A stretch of DNA of 64,000 bases, from positions 2,418,001-2,482,000 of the forward strand of contig JBANDB010000009.1 in the NCBI GenBank assembly GCA_037576215.1, written 5' to 3'. This DNA is from Armillaria gallica (Eukaryota > Basidiomycota > Agaricomycetes > Agaricales > Physalacriaceae). Below, piece after piece: positions 1 through 12,018 of this stretch. The notes under the pieces were generated by a model. The model worked only from the letters and a program-made list of their open reading frames with translations, did not search any database and was not told where the DNA came from. The translations under genes were made by a program, and so were the position numbers. How positions within the stretch are numbered: the first letter of the stretch is position 1; each line of letters starts with the position of its first letter.

Positions 1-823
1 ATGATGAATCCAAACATTCCAAGCTGACCTACGACCTCATATAATGGTCTCTTGCGAACGAGGAACTCTTCAGTAGCGTTGGTAAACCCATACAATGTCG
101 CGCCTGCAATCATAAATGCATCCCCCTTCCCGCGAGCACTGGCTTCCCAATCCTTCTGGGTGATCTCGTCCGAGGCTACCAGCAGGCCTAGACCACCAAT
201 GCAAATGAGGACGCCAAGAATTTGGGTCCAGTGGTAGCGGGTGCGCATGTATACCCAAGAAAAGAAGATGCATACGGGAATGGCCCAGGCGTCGAGGAGC
301 ATGCACGAGAGAAGGTCGGTGTACTGGTAGGCCTTAACCACCATAAAGTTTCCTTCAACGTCACAAGCAGCCAGAATCATATCTAAGATATCTTCAGATA
401 GAAAAGTACGCGCAGAGAAGATGACTTACACTTCCAGCCGTCGCGAAATACCATCTCCGCCCATCCCTTGATTCCATACTTGTACATCGTATACGGAGTG
501 TACACCATGAACAATGAGAAATACAGAAAAACGCTCTGAGTCGTGGGTAGAGCCCAGTTGCGATTATTCTGCAGTTCCGTTGTGGTAACATTCGTACAGG
601 TGATACAGAGCGAAACGATTTGCCCTGCCAATAAAGACAGAGCAAATCGTCTTGTCCAGACTGCCTTGTTTCGTGCAGCAAATGAGCGCAGGAAAGCAGA
701 AGGAGAGGAATACGATATTGGGGGCCTGGATGGCTGAAGTTCGTTCACGCTGCTGAGCTCTGGGAGTTGGGGGGAGTCGGAGAAGGCATCTTTTTTATCG
801 ATGTCAGCGACGGGAGAAGCCAT
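1..823 (-). CDS. SLC35F-type (DUF914) solute carrier, 5' part, cut by window edge
   Basis: Likely a multi-pass membrane nucleotide-sugar or drug/metabolite-type transporter; the substrate is unknown. Two exons are visible: 430-823 and 1-382, with a 47-nt GT-AG intron at 383-429. The start is the ATG at 821-823. About 45 residues of polar cytoplasmic N-terminus precede the first hydrophobic helix, which contains LLAGQIVSLCITCTN. A segment typical of fungal DUF914 proteins follows (TTQSVFLYFSLFMVYTPYT and KYGIKGW). Exon 2 continues with ACDVEGNFMVVKAYQYT and further helices (LLSCMLLDAWAIPVCIF). The frame is open to base 1, so the C-terminal half lies outside the window. The family assignment rests on remembered motifs of the eukaryotic SLC35F1/F2/F6 group. 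No frame problem is seen. Confidence 0.85.
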
Positions 824-2122
824 GCTCTCTCTTTAATAATTTACCACGTCCCACAAAGAGAGGGAAGTTGGGTGTGGTGGTGATGGGCGGACTCGAGGGC
901 GGGTGCTAATTCGAGTTCAGGGGGCCATTTATCACTTTTTAATCGATCATATCGGAGTCTGAATTTCTAGGCCTGGTTCGGGAGCACTTTCATGCTGGAA
1001 CTTGTTCCATATGCTCTATAGCGTCGCGTTTGTAGCTTTGTGGGGTGCTAGGGCTAATAGGATCAAAGTCTCCGAAAGGCCGTGACAGCTATCAGTATGT
1101 TTTCGATTCTTCAATACATTTACCAGGAATAGACTCAACTCGGGCTATCACAACGTTATTTAGGAGCTAGGGCGCCATTGCAAGAGCTAGTATAAAATGC
1201 CTCAAGGCTGTTTGCTCTTTGGCGCTAGCCAGGGTTTTTCCCTATGTTTTGCTCTTACTGGTTAAACAAAGGTACAACCATATAAAATAGAATCGGGATG
1301 TGAACTTAGTCTTTCAACAGCGCGTTTAACAGCGCTAGCAAGGGGCAGGCACCAGCACAAATGTGACGGTAACCCATTAAATATCACTCCTTCACACGAA
1401 GTCTTGAATAAGATGACGGAAAGGCGCCTACTCACGTTTGACGCTCGTGTGGTCAATGCCGAGATTTGTCAAGGCTGCAAGCTGACCAGTGTTTTTTTAT
1501 TCCATCTTGACAACGGCTGGAAGGACGATTCCCCGGTTCTTGCCTCCTGCTGATCCTGAAGATACTGTGGGAAATCTACGACAGCCGATGTGCATCCTCC
1601 AGTCGCAAATCATGTCGGAGAACTCTGGCGACACAAGTGACGATGCTGAAGATCGACCCCATCCAGCAAGAAAAGTAAGTCTAATGGCGCTTCATCGTAG
1701 AATATCGAGTTCATTTAGTACTTCAAGTTCTTGGGGTGACAGTCTATCGTCCTTGTTAGCTGCTGCTGGATTAACGTGAAGAATAATTTGAGCTTGTAAA
1801 GTTATATACCGATGTCGAATATAATTGTAGAAGGGCACCTGCGAGACATTCGAGCTTCTCATGGCATCGACAGTCAGTCGCCGTTGGCGATCTAGGTGCG
1901 TGTTGCTTATTCCCGCGGGAATTTCGTAGTATATAAGCTGGTGGATTTCGTAGTTGATCCCTGTTTCGCGTTTGCCGCAGATGTAAACCATTTTTCCACT
2001 CACTTTTTCTGCGATTCTAGCAGCACCTTGGTCCTTTTGCGCGGTAAGCCTCCGAATGCGGACAGATACTTTTTTGACGCCAAAACCGGAAACCGGACCG
2101 AACAGGTCTTTCCCCAACGATC
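824..2122. other. Intergenic stretch with no supported gene
   Basis: This 1.3 kb separates the transporter from the ketoreductase. It holds several partly similar short words around AGCGCTAGC/GGCGCTAGC (about 1160-1340), possibly debris of an old repeat. An antisense frame at 1692-2117 (141 codons) starts only 6 bases from the ketoreductase start codon. It has no recognisable domain, and I do not call it a gene. The ketoreductase promoter must lie at the right-hand end. Confidence 0.4.
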
Positions 2123-3456
2123 ATGAGCACCATACAGAAAGCCGCGCTGTCATACGTCGACCTGGGTACGCCGTGAAAATCCACTTCGTAATTCATCCGA
2201 GTGACATATTTCTATCTCAGCACAATCTCATCCCATTCTTGCGTCGACCCTGCTGGGTATCGGTTCCCTAACCTTGTTGAAGTTCATTTTGCAGACCTTG
2301 TTCGTATTTCTGCAAACATTCATTTTGCCCGGACAGAATGTAAGCCTTTGCTTTGTATTGATAAGCAGCCGGTTACCTTATTTTGTGTAGATCAAGCGGT
2401 TCGGAGCGAAGAAAGGTGCATGGGCTGTGGTCACAGGTGCATCAGACGGCATTGGGAAAGAGTTCGCGTTCCAGCTGGCCAAGGCTGGTTATAACGTGCT
2501 TTTGGTAGCAAGAAACAAGGACCTCCTCGATGCAGCCGCTTCCGAAATCAGTGCGTATCTTGATACTTGTAATTCTGTCATTTCGCTCATTGTTGTGAAG
2601 GCACCAAATTTTCTGTCAAGACTCAAGTTTTTACTATCGATTTCTCCAAGAACGACTTGGACTCCTATGACGGTTTTACTAAGACTGTCGAGGGTTTGGA
2701 CATCGGTGTACTCGGTACTCATGACTGCTTTTCATCTTTGTCCTTCCACTCACAGCTCTACCAGTAAACAATGTTGGCAAATCACACTCCATGCCTGTGT
2801 ATTTCGCGGACACGCCCAAAGCCGAGATGGACGACATCGTGGCAATCAATGTCAGCGGAACTCTGCGTGTCACCTATTCGGTTCTTCCAGGCATGATCCA
2901 GCGGTACGTGGCATCCTCAACAGCGTCGAGCTGTTGCAGACTCATCCCTCAATCTAGAAAGCGCGGTCTTATCTTGAACATTGGTTCCTTCGCTGGGGCG
3001 ATTCCATCTCCAATGCTTGCCACATACTCTGGTACGAAGGCGTTCCTCACGACGTTCACGAGCGCTCTTGCCGAGGAAGTCAAGGCCCACAATATAGTCG
3101 TTGAGCATGTCAATACATATTTCGTGGTATGTGCATAGGCAGAATATGGCGTAATTCCTTTCTCTGACGCATTCTTGCAGGTCAGCAAGCTTTCCAAGAT
3201 CCGCAAGCCCTCGGCATTTATACCCTTGCCATCTTCATACGTGAAGACGGTTCTCTCAAAAATCGGTTTCGCTTGCGGAGCCATTGGAAGTGGACGTCCT
3301 AACACGTCGACGCCCTACTGGACTCATGCCATTATGGATTATGCGCGAACAGTCATTGGGATTCCCAGCTTGTTTATCGGCTACTCACATGGCCTGCACA
3401 AAGATATCCGGAAACGGGCATTGAGGAAGATGGAACGGGATGCCAAAAAGCAGTAG
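2123..3456 (+). CDS. IFA38: Very-long-chain 3-oxoacyl-CoA reductase (ER ketoreductase)
   Basis: This enzyme performs the NADPH-dependent second step of very-long-chain fatty acid elongation in the ER membrane. Seven exons: 2123-2165, 2221-2339, 2391-2550, 2601-2714, 2765-2903, 2958-3126 and 3181-3456. They join without a frame break to 339 residues, close to the yeast enzyme. An N-terminal hydrophobic segment (LLGIGSLTLLKFILQTLFVFL) is followed by the short-chain dehydrogenase cofactor motif TGASDGIG, then NNVG. The catalytic Ser-Tyr-Lys set is visible in NIGSFAGA and YSGTK. The C-terminus is lysine/arginine-rich (KRALRKMERDAKKQ), as expected for ER retention. The start was chosen because exon 1 splices in frame into the membrane segment. 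A generic short-chain dehydrogenase is the alternative, but the membrane segment and basic tail favour the elongation enzyme. Confidence 0.92.
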
Positions 3457-3890
3457 AGTATGGACTTTTTTATGATCTGAGGAGATAGAAACTCAGAAAA
3501 CCTGGTCGACAGACATGTCGGCCAGCAATACCTTGTGTTCGAGGAGAACGGACTATTCCTTATACCACTGTTGTTATCTACCTAATGATTCAGATTTCGT
3601 TCTCATCCTTAGACAAATGACTAAGAAGATACAGGTGAAATGTCGTTTAGGCAGGTCGGAGCATGTACCGGCCGCGACCGTCCAGAACTGATGACCAGTA
3701 AGATGGTGACTGAGCGCTATTTGAGTCGGTAGAACTTAGAAGCCCTCAAAAGTTTGTGCGACATCACAATCATGGGGAATGTGTCGAGGATTCAGCCTAT
3801 ACCGCCGTTTATTGATTTAGTTGACTTATTACCTATATTTAGATCCCAGTTCTCCTAACTCGAGCCGTTAACCACGGCCGATCACTTCAA

Positions 3891-3939
3891 ACGCACCTCA
3901 GTCGTTCACCATATCAACGTGTGTCTGACTGAGGTGCGT
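3891..3939. repeat. 13-bp perfect inverted repeat (hairpin)
   Basis: The arms at 3891-3903 (ACGCACCTCAGTC) and 3927-3939 are exact reverse complements, separated by a 23-nt loop. The right arm overlaps the apparent intron donor of the duplicated sequence described next. Confidence 0.85.
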
Positions 3940-4077
3940 ATCCTTAACTTACCTACCCAGATACCATTTCTTACTTACTTTATCATACAGTTATCGTTGT
4001 ACTAACAGGTAGCTTATACTAATTTAGTCGTTCACCATATCAACGTGTGTCTGACTGAGTTATCGTTGTACTAACAG
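3901..4077 (+). repeat. Tandem duplicate in which one copy lacks an intron-like segment
   Basis: Block A (33 nt, 3901-3933) recurs exactly at 4027-4059. Block B (18 nt, TTATCGTTGTACTAACAG, 3991-4008) recurs exactly at 4060-4077. In the first copy A and B are separated by 57 nt (3934-3990) that begin GTGCGT and end ATACAG, the usual form of introns in this window. In the second copy A and B are fused. The 18 nt between the copies begin GTAGC and end TTA just before the AG..GTCG of the next copy. This resembles a spliced, reverse-copied duplicate beside its parent, or gain or loss of an intron-like unit. No protein can be assigned. Confidence 0.8.
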
Positions 4078-4388
4078 AATGGCCTCAAGAAGTCGTTTTT
4101 TAGCTTTAGCAGTGACGTGCACTTCGAGCATCGAAGATCGAAGCGCTCAAGTTCATAGATTTAGAGTATTGTCACGGAGTACAGCGTCAGCTTTCTTCAC
4201 CCTTGCCTAATAAATATACATCCTTGCCTGGCTTGCGTTGGGCACTTCAAGTTGCGTGCTCTCAGTGCTTTCACTTCACTCTGATGCCAGCACAACGATA
4301 TGTCTGCACAGGATAAACAGAACTCAGATTTTGAGAACAAATTTCAAGAGCGCCGCAGCGCGTAGCGTATCTTGCGATAATTGGCGGC

Positions 4389-5335
4389 CTACAACTTCCC
4401 TTTGCATACAGCCTCGTTTACCATGTCCAGCACCAACATCTGTCCTGGCGCGTGTCCCATGACAATGCCTTCAATCCCACTATCCATTACTGCGACTTGG
4501 GGAGTTACACCACAACCCCAATATACAGCAATCTCCCCTTCACGTATTTCCGTAGGGTCCCCAAAGTCTGGGTTCGAACCGTCGAAATCCGACAATCCGA
4601 GTGCCTTGGCGCCATCTGGGCCGTACGCGACGGGTTCGCCGTGTGCGAGAAAGTAAGGGCGAGTAATGTCGCGGACTTTCGGGATTTGAGAGACGGGATA
4701 TGGTCGCATGGAAACGACCATATGCCCGCTAAAGGCTAAGAATTATGTGTGTTAGGAAGAGAAAACGTCGCTGCTAGAGAATGCACGAACCTCCAGCAGC
4801 CATCAGTGGTACATTGGTCCTGTACATGGGCACATTTCTGCCCAATTCCGTGTGTCGCGGAGCAAGTTTACTCTCTGCGAGAGCAGCCTCAAAAGAGTAT
4901 GAACAACCGATGAAAAACGCGATAGAATCCGGTTGCCAGTAATCTTCCAGACTCGGTTTGCTTTCAACAAATACCCCATCTCGGTAGATATTATACAACG
5001 GGCAGTCGGTGCGAATATCGCTCTTAAATGCAAGATGTTCCGGTACGCGCGGGTCTCCTGGTTTTGTCTCCCCGAGGAGAGGGCACCTTGAATAGAGCAT
5101 GATATAATTGATTAGCCTTCCGTTGTGCGAAATAAGAAAACGCGTACGAGACCGGGTTTCTTAGACAGAGCCATCGAAAATCATCCGCGTATTTTTGAGG
5201 AAGGATGATTACATTTGCTTGGACGTGTCCGGCACAGATGCCAGCAGTCGACGCTTCCTTGAAGGCATCTGCGCGACAAAGTGACCTGACATCACTGGGA
5301 GTTAGAGTAATGGTTGACGCGACCGTAGCAGACAT
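4389..5335 (-). CDS. D-glutamate cyclase family protein (DUF1445)
   Basis: Family members convert D-glutamate to 5-oxo-D-proline; the mammalian homologue is mitochondrial. Exons in transcript order: 5148-5335, 4791-5086, 4389-4735. They give 276 residues, close to the usual length of bacterial and fungal members. Characteristic segments are GHVQANVIILPQKYADDF, a CPLLGETKPGDP block, IRTDCPLYNIYRDG, FFIGCSYSFE, GRNVPMYRTN, MVVSMRPYP, FGDPTEI, YWGCGVTPQ and HAPGQMLV. The order and spacing match the family. The ATG at 5333-5335 is the first in frame. Introns are 61 and 55 nt. No targeting peptide is obvious. It converges on the ketoreductase and is divergently placed from the Zn2Cys6 regulator 476 bp away. 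Confidence 0.9.
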
Positions 5336-5811
5336 AGTTCAGGCGATAGATGACAAGGAGGTATGCGAGTCCTTTTGAGGTCCATACTCAGGCGATAGTG
5401 AATCCTGTTCCAGCACTTTTGACGGAAAATGGACGGAACGGAGAAGTGGTCTACTTCCTAATTGAGCAGGACCGATTGCCGCCACCCTCCGCCACTGCCT
5501 CGGAATTCAAGCGGCCATTTACACTATCTGCTGTCTTGGCTCAATATCGCCGTGTATCTACTTTCGGTAGCGTATTACACGCGATTGCTGTCGCTTTTTT
5601 CTTCATACAATCGTAGGCGGTGATAGACACCGGATTTTCTACACGTAACATTTCAAGTACATATATAACTTGACTGTGACATCCTTTTTGAACCTCTCAC
5701 GCGATATCATGGCTGCCGTACTAGCATTACTGTTGGCACGCGTTGTGCATGTTGATCAGTGATCAGAATTGTCATGACGTAACGTTTCTTGCCTCTTCTT
5801 CGACTACGACC
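5336..5811. other. Divergent intergenic region
   Basis: This region lies between the starts of D-glutamate cyclase (-) and the Zn2Cys6 regulator (+). A TATATAA-type box near 5661 is about 150 bp upstream of the regulator start. The short plus frame at 5350-5616 has no domain and is not called. Confidence 0.5.
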
Positions 5812-8800
5812 ATGACAGAGAGCACAGCAGCGCCTGCCACGACCTCCAACAAGCGCACGTCGTCGCCTTCACCTTCAACGCGTCCTACAAAGGTTCGAAA
5901 GCGCAAGGGTCACGTCAGTCGAGCATGTAATGCATGTCGAAGGAGGTACCTAGAAGAGGCTCCTACTACCAGCTCGTAGAACTAATATTGTATGAACAGG
6001 AAATCAAAATGTGACGCAATAAAGCCCAAGTGTGGTATGTATTTCTCACATGGCATTCAGATACGAGGCTTCATCTACGCCAGGTACATGCTCACTCTAT
6101 AACGACGACTGCCAATACACCACAGAACAAGATGGTCGGAAGCCAGTCACGAAGCCTTATGTGGATGCTTTGAAGCAGCGTATTAGAGTTCTTGAATCTT
6201 TGCTAAGAGAACGGGGCATAGAGGAATTTACGTCTCCCACGGAAACCCAACTACTAGCACATAGTCTTGTGTACGAAGATCGGACGGCTGGTAGATCATC
6301 TAACGATCTGGATGCAGAGCCAGAGGACGAAGACTCGGATACATTCTCTGTTAATGACTTTGGCATCAACAGACTCAAGGTTACTTATTCCACAGCTCGT
6401 TATCATCCAACTTTGTGAATATTTCCCCTGCAGATTGACGACGATACCGGAGAGTTGAGACAATATGGCCCAACTTCGGCGTTTATGCACTTGCCCGAAC
6501 CATCGGTCTCATCATCCTCTGCATCGAAGCCACTAAGTGCCACCCCTCTGGGTGCTCCTTCGCCCTACAGTACATCTTCGCCAGAATATTCTGAAAGCAC
6601 AGATTTTGATTGGTCGCGAAACCTGCCAGCCGTTAATGGTTTCGACCGGGATGTTCACGATGAACTTATCGACATGTTTTTTGCCTACTTCAACAGGTGC
6701 GTTTCCATGACTTGAACTTTTTACCTGGGCGATAAACCTAATACAACGCTATCCAGCTGGTGCTATTGGGTCGAACCCACGCTTTTCAAAAGAGACATGG
6801 CGACCTGTTTGTCGTTTTCAGCGGTACCTCCGCTGGCACGGACATCCCAGTATAGCGGCCTTCTTCATAATGCTATCCTTTCCTTAGCCGCCAACTACTC
6901 AGATCATGCGTGCTTTGACCCGTGCGACAGAGGTGCCGTGTTTGCCTCTAAAGCAAAGCGGGCTATCGATACCGAGGCCGAAAGCCCGATGTTAAGCACC
7001 GTCGTGGGTCTGATGTTACTGGGTAGCTATCATTCGGGGACGGCACGTCATGGTTTAGGGTATATGTATGCTGGTAGGCTTGGATTTTTCTGTCATTTCA
7101 ACTACCACCGCTGAACCTTGTAATAGGTATGGGTTTGCGAATGAGCCAAACTCGTCAGTTCTCATCTATTCAAAAGATGTATTTCTTATAACTGACGCTG
7201 TCTTGCCAGTTGGTCTCGGGATTGATTGTTCAAAATGGATTCAGAAGCGTCTCATCACGGAGTCCTTCAAAGACGACCGTGACCATACATTTTACATGTG
7301 CTATATACAGGACAAGTACGCTTCTTCTGTATCCTCCGCACCGTTTATTGATAAGGACATAGATTGTGGGGTTTCTATGTAGGCCGAAGCCCTACGCTGA
7401 AGATGTCAGAAACCGAGACTCCCCTTCCTCGTATTAACAAGGAAAGGGATTTTGCGCTCTGGATGCCCGTACAACTGGCATCGCAGCCATTGATCACAGA
7501 AGATGATTCAGAAGAGGACCCAGTTAACATGGGTGTAGAACCGGAGCTTCATGACATTTGTATACCCAGTTATGCGAGCACCAATTTCCTTTGGACTTGT
7601 AAACTGGCATATATAGCTGAACGCGTGGCAGATGTAGTGTGCGTAGCACCATACATTCATTTAGTCTTCGAACTCACCTTTTTAAACATAGATATCATCT
7701 CCGTGCTAATATATCTTCTGGCCGAACTCAGAATCTTGTCTCTGATCTAGAGTATGGTAGAATTCTCGCTGCATCTCTCATTCTTGTTGACGTCTTTTTA
7801 CTTAGCATCCAACTGGAGAAATGGTACGCTGATCTACCCGAAGGCCTTGCTCTTTCCAGTAAGAACCCCAACCCGCCACATGTCATTATGCTCCATGCTA
7901 TGTACTACTTCGTCGTCATACTTTTACATCGGCCATTCTATCTCCGAGGTAGTTCTCATGGAAACGAATTTGCTGTTTCTCGCTGTGGTAAAGCATCGTA
8001 AGTGGTCTCTTGTTATAGCTGCTGAGTTGTTCTCAAATCACTTCCTAGATCACGAGTCGTTCAGCTTTTGGATGTATGGGCCACTCTCCCCTCCTTTCTT
8101 TCCTTTTGGCTTACTTATGTCTCGTGCCATCAGTTGTACCGCGGATGTCCAGGGCTCCGCTATGCACCTATAACTCTCACTCAGATAACATTTACAGCAG
8201 GAACGACACATCTCCTTGGTGCTGTGGCGCAGGGAAATGGCCGTACTGAGAAACAAACCGGCGCATCTCTAGAAGGTGCGAAAACTTGCTTGCGTGCCCT
8301 ACAAGTAATGGGCCGTTCGTGGCAATGCGCGATACAGAGCGGCGAAATTCTTAGCCGGTTGCTAGTGGACTGGTGTCCAGAATCTAAAAGTGATCATTCC
8401 GACTCGGGTGGCTTTACTCGAACCGAAGAACGTGGGCGGCAACAGATCTCGACGAGTGACTTAGAAAGGGCAAGTGATCCCTCCTCTGACATCGCGAAAG
8501 CGTTGGTAAGTCTAGGATGGACGCCACCCACGATGGCGCCTAACGGGGGCCCTACTTCTCCTGCTACAAGTGTCTCCTTTCCCTTGACACCTATGAATCT
8601 ATCCGAAGTATGATCTTTTACCTTAAGTTGACAAAACGAGTCCTCATGGATATATTTTAGCTCTCTACATCGACATTACTGCAGAATACCCCAAGCTTCG
8701 TTGACCAACTCCATCCGAATCCGACAGTGCCAGGCCCTCAAAATAACGGGCCTGATTCCTTTTCACAGATGTTTGCGACCTCGGGCCAGGAGACGATGCA

Positions 8801-8924
8801 TTCCAGTGCTAGCATGTGGCCTCTGCTAGGTCCGGGATACACATGGAATTGGACGTCAAACTTTGACGACGTTTTTATGAGGTATCCAGACTTCGGAGGC
8901 CGTGACTCTGAGAGTCACCCTTGA
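5812..8924 (+). CDS. Fungal Zn2Cys6 (Gal4-type) transcription factor
   Basis: A nuclear DNA-binding regulator with unknown targets. Twelve exons: 5812-5945, 6000-6034, 6084-6379, 6434-6696, 6757-7073, 7127-7153, 7210-7315, 7363-7638, 7692-7751, 7806-7997, 8049-8607, 8661-8924. They join in frame to 842 residues. The binuclear zinc cluster begins near residue 39 (CNACRRRKSKC) and continues over two introns, with C-x2-C-x6-C-x6-C-x2-C-x6-C spacing. The linker is followed by a short heptad-like segment (PYVDALKQRIRVLESLL). The conserved GELRQYGPTSAF motif leads into a fungal-specific transcription-factor region with GLGIDCSKW, YIQDK and GFYVGRSP. The acidic/serine-rich C-terminus probably activates transcription. 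It resembles basidiomycete regulators loosely annotated as xlnR-like, but nothing here shows the regulon. Exon 6 is only 27 nt. Confidence 0.9.
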
Positions 8925-10112
8925 ATGTTTGGCATACCTGAGGGGTTCATCATAATCTGTCGCGGATTTTGGAGTTTTGTGTAACAGTCAACGGCTTTGT
9001 ATCATAGTAGGTGTAATCGACTAAAAATTTCCACAGAAATGAGGGCGCCTTACCCAGATCCTCATCTACCCCTTCATCCTTCAAAGTCTGTCTTGATCGC
9101 GAGAAGGGTCAAGAAGGCTGATAGTATCGGGAGCTGTGGTGAGTTGCCAAGCTCGCGTGCTTTTCCATATTTTCCATATGATATCTGTTCAACTCCGCCT
9201 TCCAGATAATTTTTGCCATGAAGTGGCTTGCCGTTTGGACTATCTTCGCAAAAACAGCTCTTCAGTGATGAAAAATCAAAATACTGTTACGGTACGAAGG
9301 TCTGTCGTCAAGGGTCTATTCCTGCCTATTGTACACGTCCCGAGTGCGCTCGGACGTGAAGACATATTAAGACCTTACTAAGTCGCCGACAGTATTAGAC
9401 AGTATTATTTGCGACCGCGAAAATCCTACAAATTCGATTCTCATTGTCATATGGGCGGATCTCTTCCATTCAAACAATCTTGTTTGAAGCAACGGGACCT
9501 ACTTATTCTCACTCATAAGCAGTCGCGGTTTCCATCCCAGCTTCACTTATCGGATTAATCGACGACGGTTGGCTAAACAGTGCTTCCGTGCCCTGCTCCT
9601 ATGACCTGTTAGGGGTAAGAGGGAACCGTCGGCCATTGATTAACTCACGTTCCTTGGCGTCAGGTCCCGGTAAGTCGAACAGTCGACGCGTCCTTAACAG
9701 TAGCATCGGCTAATAAAACATCCTTCCCAATTTCAGTCTCGTCCTACGATATGATAATATCGCTGGGTTTTCAATCAGAGATCGCGCAGGTATCCATGGC
9801 GAACAAACGTTTCTTAAATCTCTTCTGTGGCGTCAGCTCTGGGCCCACCAACTGTGAAACTCTGCCAAATGAACCTCTAAAACTTTAAAATGTGATGTGC
9901 ATATGAGGCACGTATCTCAAGATTGATGATAAGTCTCGAGACCGAGGTCCGTACCTTCCGGGCAAGCGTGCCTAGTATCCGACCATTTCAGGGGAACGCT
10001 CAGCTTTGCGACGGATCGCGTTCTGTCGGCCTCAGACCGGATATATAAGCATATGTGCTCGGAATATCTGTGGTGATATCCCTTGGCATCCCGCAGCTTT
10101 CTTACCGCTACC
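8925..10112. other. 1.2 kb intergenic region
   Basis: Nothing gene-like is supported. The region contains the 3' end of the regulator and the promoter of the first DUF6534 gene. Confidence 0.5.
10041..10049 (+). promoter_or_regulatory. TATA box of first DUF6534 gene
   Basis: ATATATAAG lies about 70 bp before the start codon. The paralogue at 33430 has a similar box about 59 bp before its start. Confidence 0.55.
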
Positions 10113-11905
10113 ATGTCTGTCGCCGAACCTTCGTGAGCAGAGTACCATTCTCTTTGTTAATTAAGTACTGACAGCAGAATCCCAGCCATGGTCCTATGCT
10201 CATTGGACATTTCTTCAATGTCCTTCTTATGGGAGTCGTTATAGCTCAGTCTTACATATACTTGGTCACGTACCAAAAGTGAGTGCTACTTTTCTTCCCG
10301 ATCATGAGCTGCTTATATTTCCTTCACGCAGACGTGACAAGCTTTGGATGAAGCTTTTTGTGAGCATCCAGAGTTGGTTACTATTCTTCCGATGCTAACT
10401 TCGTGTATTCGTACAAAGGTGGTCTTCCTTCTCCTCGTCAATGTCATAAATACGGCTCTAGTTGAGTTTCCTATCGGTCTGCATCTACCCACACGTTTTT
10501 CTGACTTCGCCTACAGCAATTTGCCTACCTGTATACCTCCCTCGTCGTACACTTCAGTGTGTAAACCCGCAAACAAGTTCACCACTTCTACTGACTGACT
10601 CTCTTCTATTAAGGCGACGCGGCTTATCTCCTCAATGTAACCATGCGTAAGTCCTTCTCCCGTGATACTTTGAGTGCAGTGGTTCATTTTGTTTCTAGTC
10701 TTCGCCGTGTGTACGTCTCGTTTCTTCATGACAAATTGAAATCATTTTGACATCTCTATAGCTGCCGCATTAACGGTAAAACTTTCCATCCATTTGCCTG
10801 CGGCGTTCAGTTCTCATGGTCACTTTTAGGGCATCGTGTCTGGAGCTGTACAACTATTTTTCGCGTGGAGAGTAAAGATTCTGACGTCGAATATCTGGAT
10901 GGTGGGTCTGGTGGTCGCTACCGCGCTAGCGGGTACCGGTAGGCTCAACGCATGTCCCAAAACTCTGACTTCAATGACTGATAATTGTTTCCAGTGGGAG
11001 CCATTGGTAGTACCGCCGAGTCCGTGAAAGCTGGGACATTCGTCAAGTTTCAAGAAATTAAGGTACTTCATATACGTCCAATTGGTTCTCATTTCAATCT
11101 GACTGACCTGACTTCACAGTCTTGGGTCATCCTTTGGCTTGTGGGCGCCTGTGTCGCCGACATACTCATCACCGGTATTCTGGTCTGGCATCTGGTATGC
11201 GTTGTCTTCTCGGGAACAGAGCCTTCGGGCTGACCCTTTATTTCTAGAGAAGGCATAAGACAGGATTCCAAACCTCTGATGAATTGGTCGACAGGATCAT
11301 TCGATGTACGCCATTGAACGCTATGCCATGATTTCGACTGCTCACCTGTCGCATTCTAGCTACTGTACAAACCGGCTTGATAACTTCGATATGTGCCATC
11401 GTGGATTTGATGGTATATCTCTTGGATGTAAGTCACCCCATCGTGGTCCATTGACAACTGACAATGTCATCTCTATCTACAGCCAACTGGGCTTCACCTG
11501 CTATTCAATTTCCCCCTTTCCAAGCTATACACAAACACACTTATGAGCAGTCTCAATTCCCGAGGCGGATGGGCCTACGATAGCAGCGCCAACAATCATT
11601 CACATTCACATACTACGGGCGGTATCGTGTCTACGTCAGGAGGTACTGCTTCGCGAACAAAGAAAGTTGGTAGCCGTTTGCTTCAATCTCATCTCTTCCG
11701 AGGCTAACAGGACCGCCAGAGCGATACTGCTGTCCTCCGCTTTGGCGCCAACACCCGCCCAGAAGTCTTCGTGTCCGTTGAGCAGCACGAGATGGGCGAC
11801 ATCCAGCGCATGGAATCTGATGATATTAAAGTGCGTGACAACGGTTCCACGACGAGCAGAGAACCATGGGAGATGGAAACGAAAAAGGATGGTAGCAACG
11901 TGTGA
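10113..11905 (+). CDS. DUF6534 multi-pass membrane protein, copy A
   Basis: Agaricomycete membrane protein family of unknown function. Fifteen exons: 10113-10132, 10186-10278, 10332-10359, 10419-10460, 10517-10556, 10614-10646, 10699-10710, 10762-10775, 10830-10938, 10995-11062, 11120-11194, 11248-11305, 11360-11427, 11483-11665, 11711-11905. They give 345 residues in one frame. Features seen are GPMLIGHFFNVLLMGVV near the N-terminus, about seven hydrophobic helices, SGAVQLFFAWRVK, and the family hallmark KLYTNTLMSSLNSRGGW before a polar cytoplasmic tail. Exons 7 and 8 are microexons of 12 and 14 nt, and both recur in copy B. The exon chain was deduced partly by comparing the two copies. The donor of intron 4 (GTTGAG) is weak. 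Confidence 0.88.
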
Positions 11906-12018
11906 TCAAAATCCAGGTCATACAGCGGTGTACGCGATGGTATTAATGCATATTCTTAATCTCTTAGAAGTTTAGACTACTACGCCGGGTTTTCAAGGGT
12001 TAATTGGTAAATGTATCA
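11906..12018. other. Short spacer after DUF6534 copy A
   Basis: Probably the 3' end of copy A. No other signal is seen. Confidence 0.4.

Larger units (their letters stand above)
3457..4388. other. Intergenic region between convergent genes
   Basis: The ketoreductase (+) and D-glutamate cyclase (-) converge here, so the region should hold two 3' ends. No long reading frame is supported. The notable content is the duplicated sequence at 3901-4077 and the hairpin at 3891-3939, described separately. Confidence 0.6.

Noticed and set aside
1692..2117. 141-codon minus-strand frame beside the ketoreductase start
   Set aside because: No domain, no intron support, and it would begin 6 bp from the neighbouring start codon with no room for a promoter.
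5350..5616. 88-codon plus-strand frame between D-glutamate cyclase and the Zn2Cys6 gene
   Set aside because: No domain, and it lies in a divergent promoter region.
8049..8170. A possible extra intron in exon 11 of the Zn2Cys6 gene (GTATGG...CATCAG)
   Set aside because: The frame is open without it; the unusual residues there may simply be a variable loop, so no intron was added.
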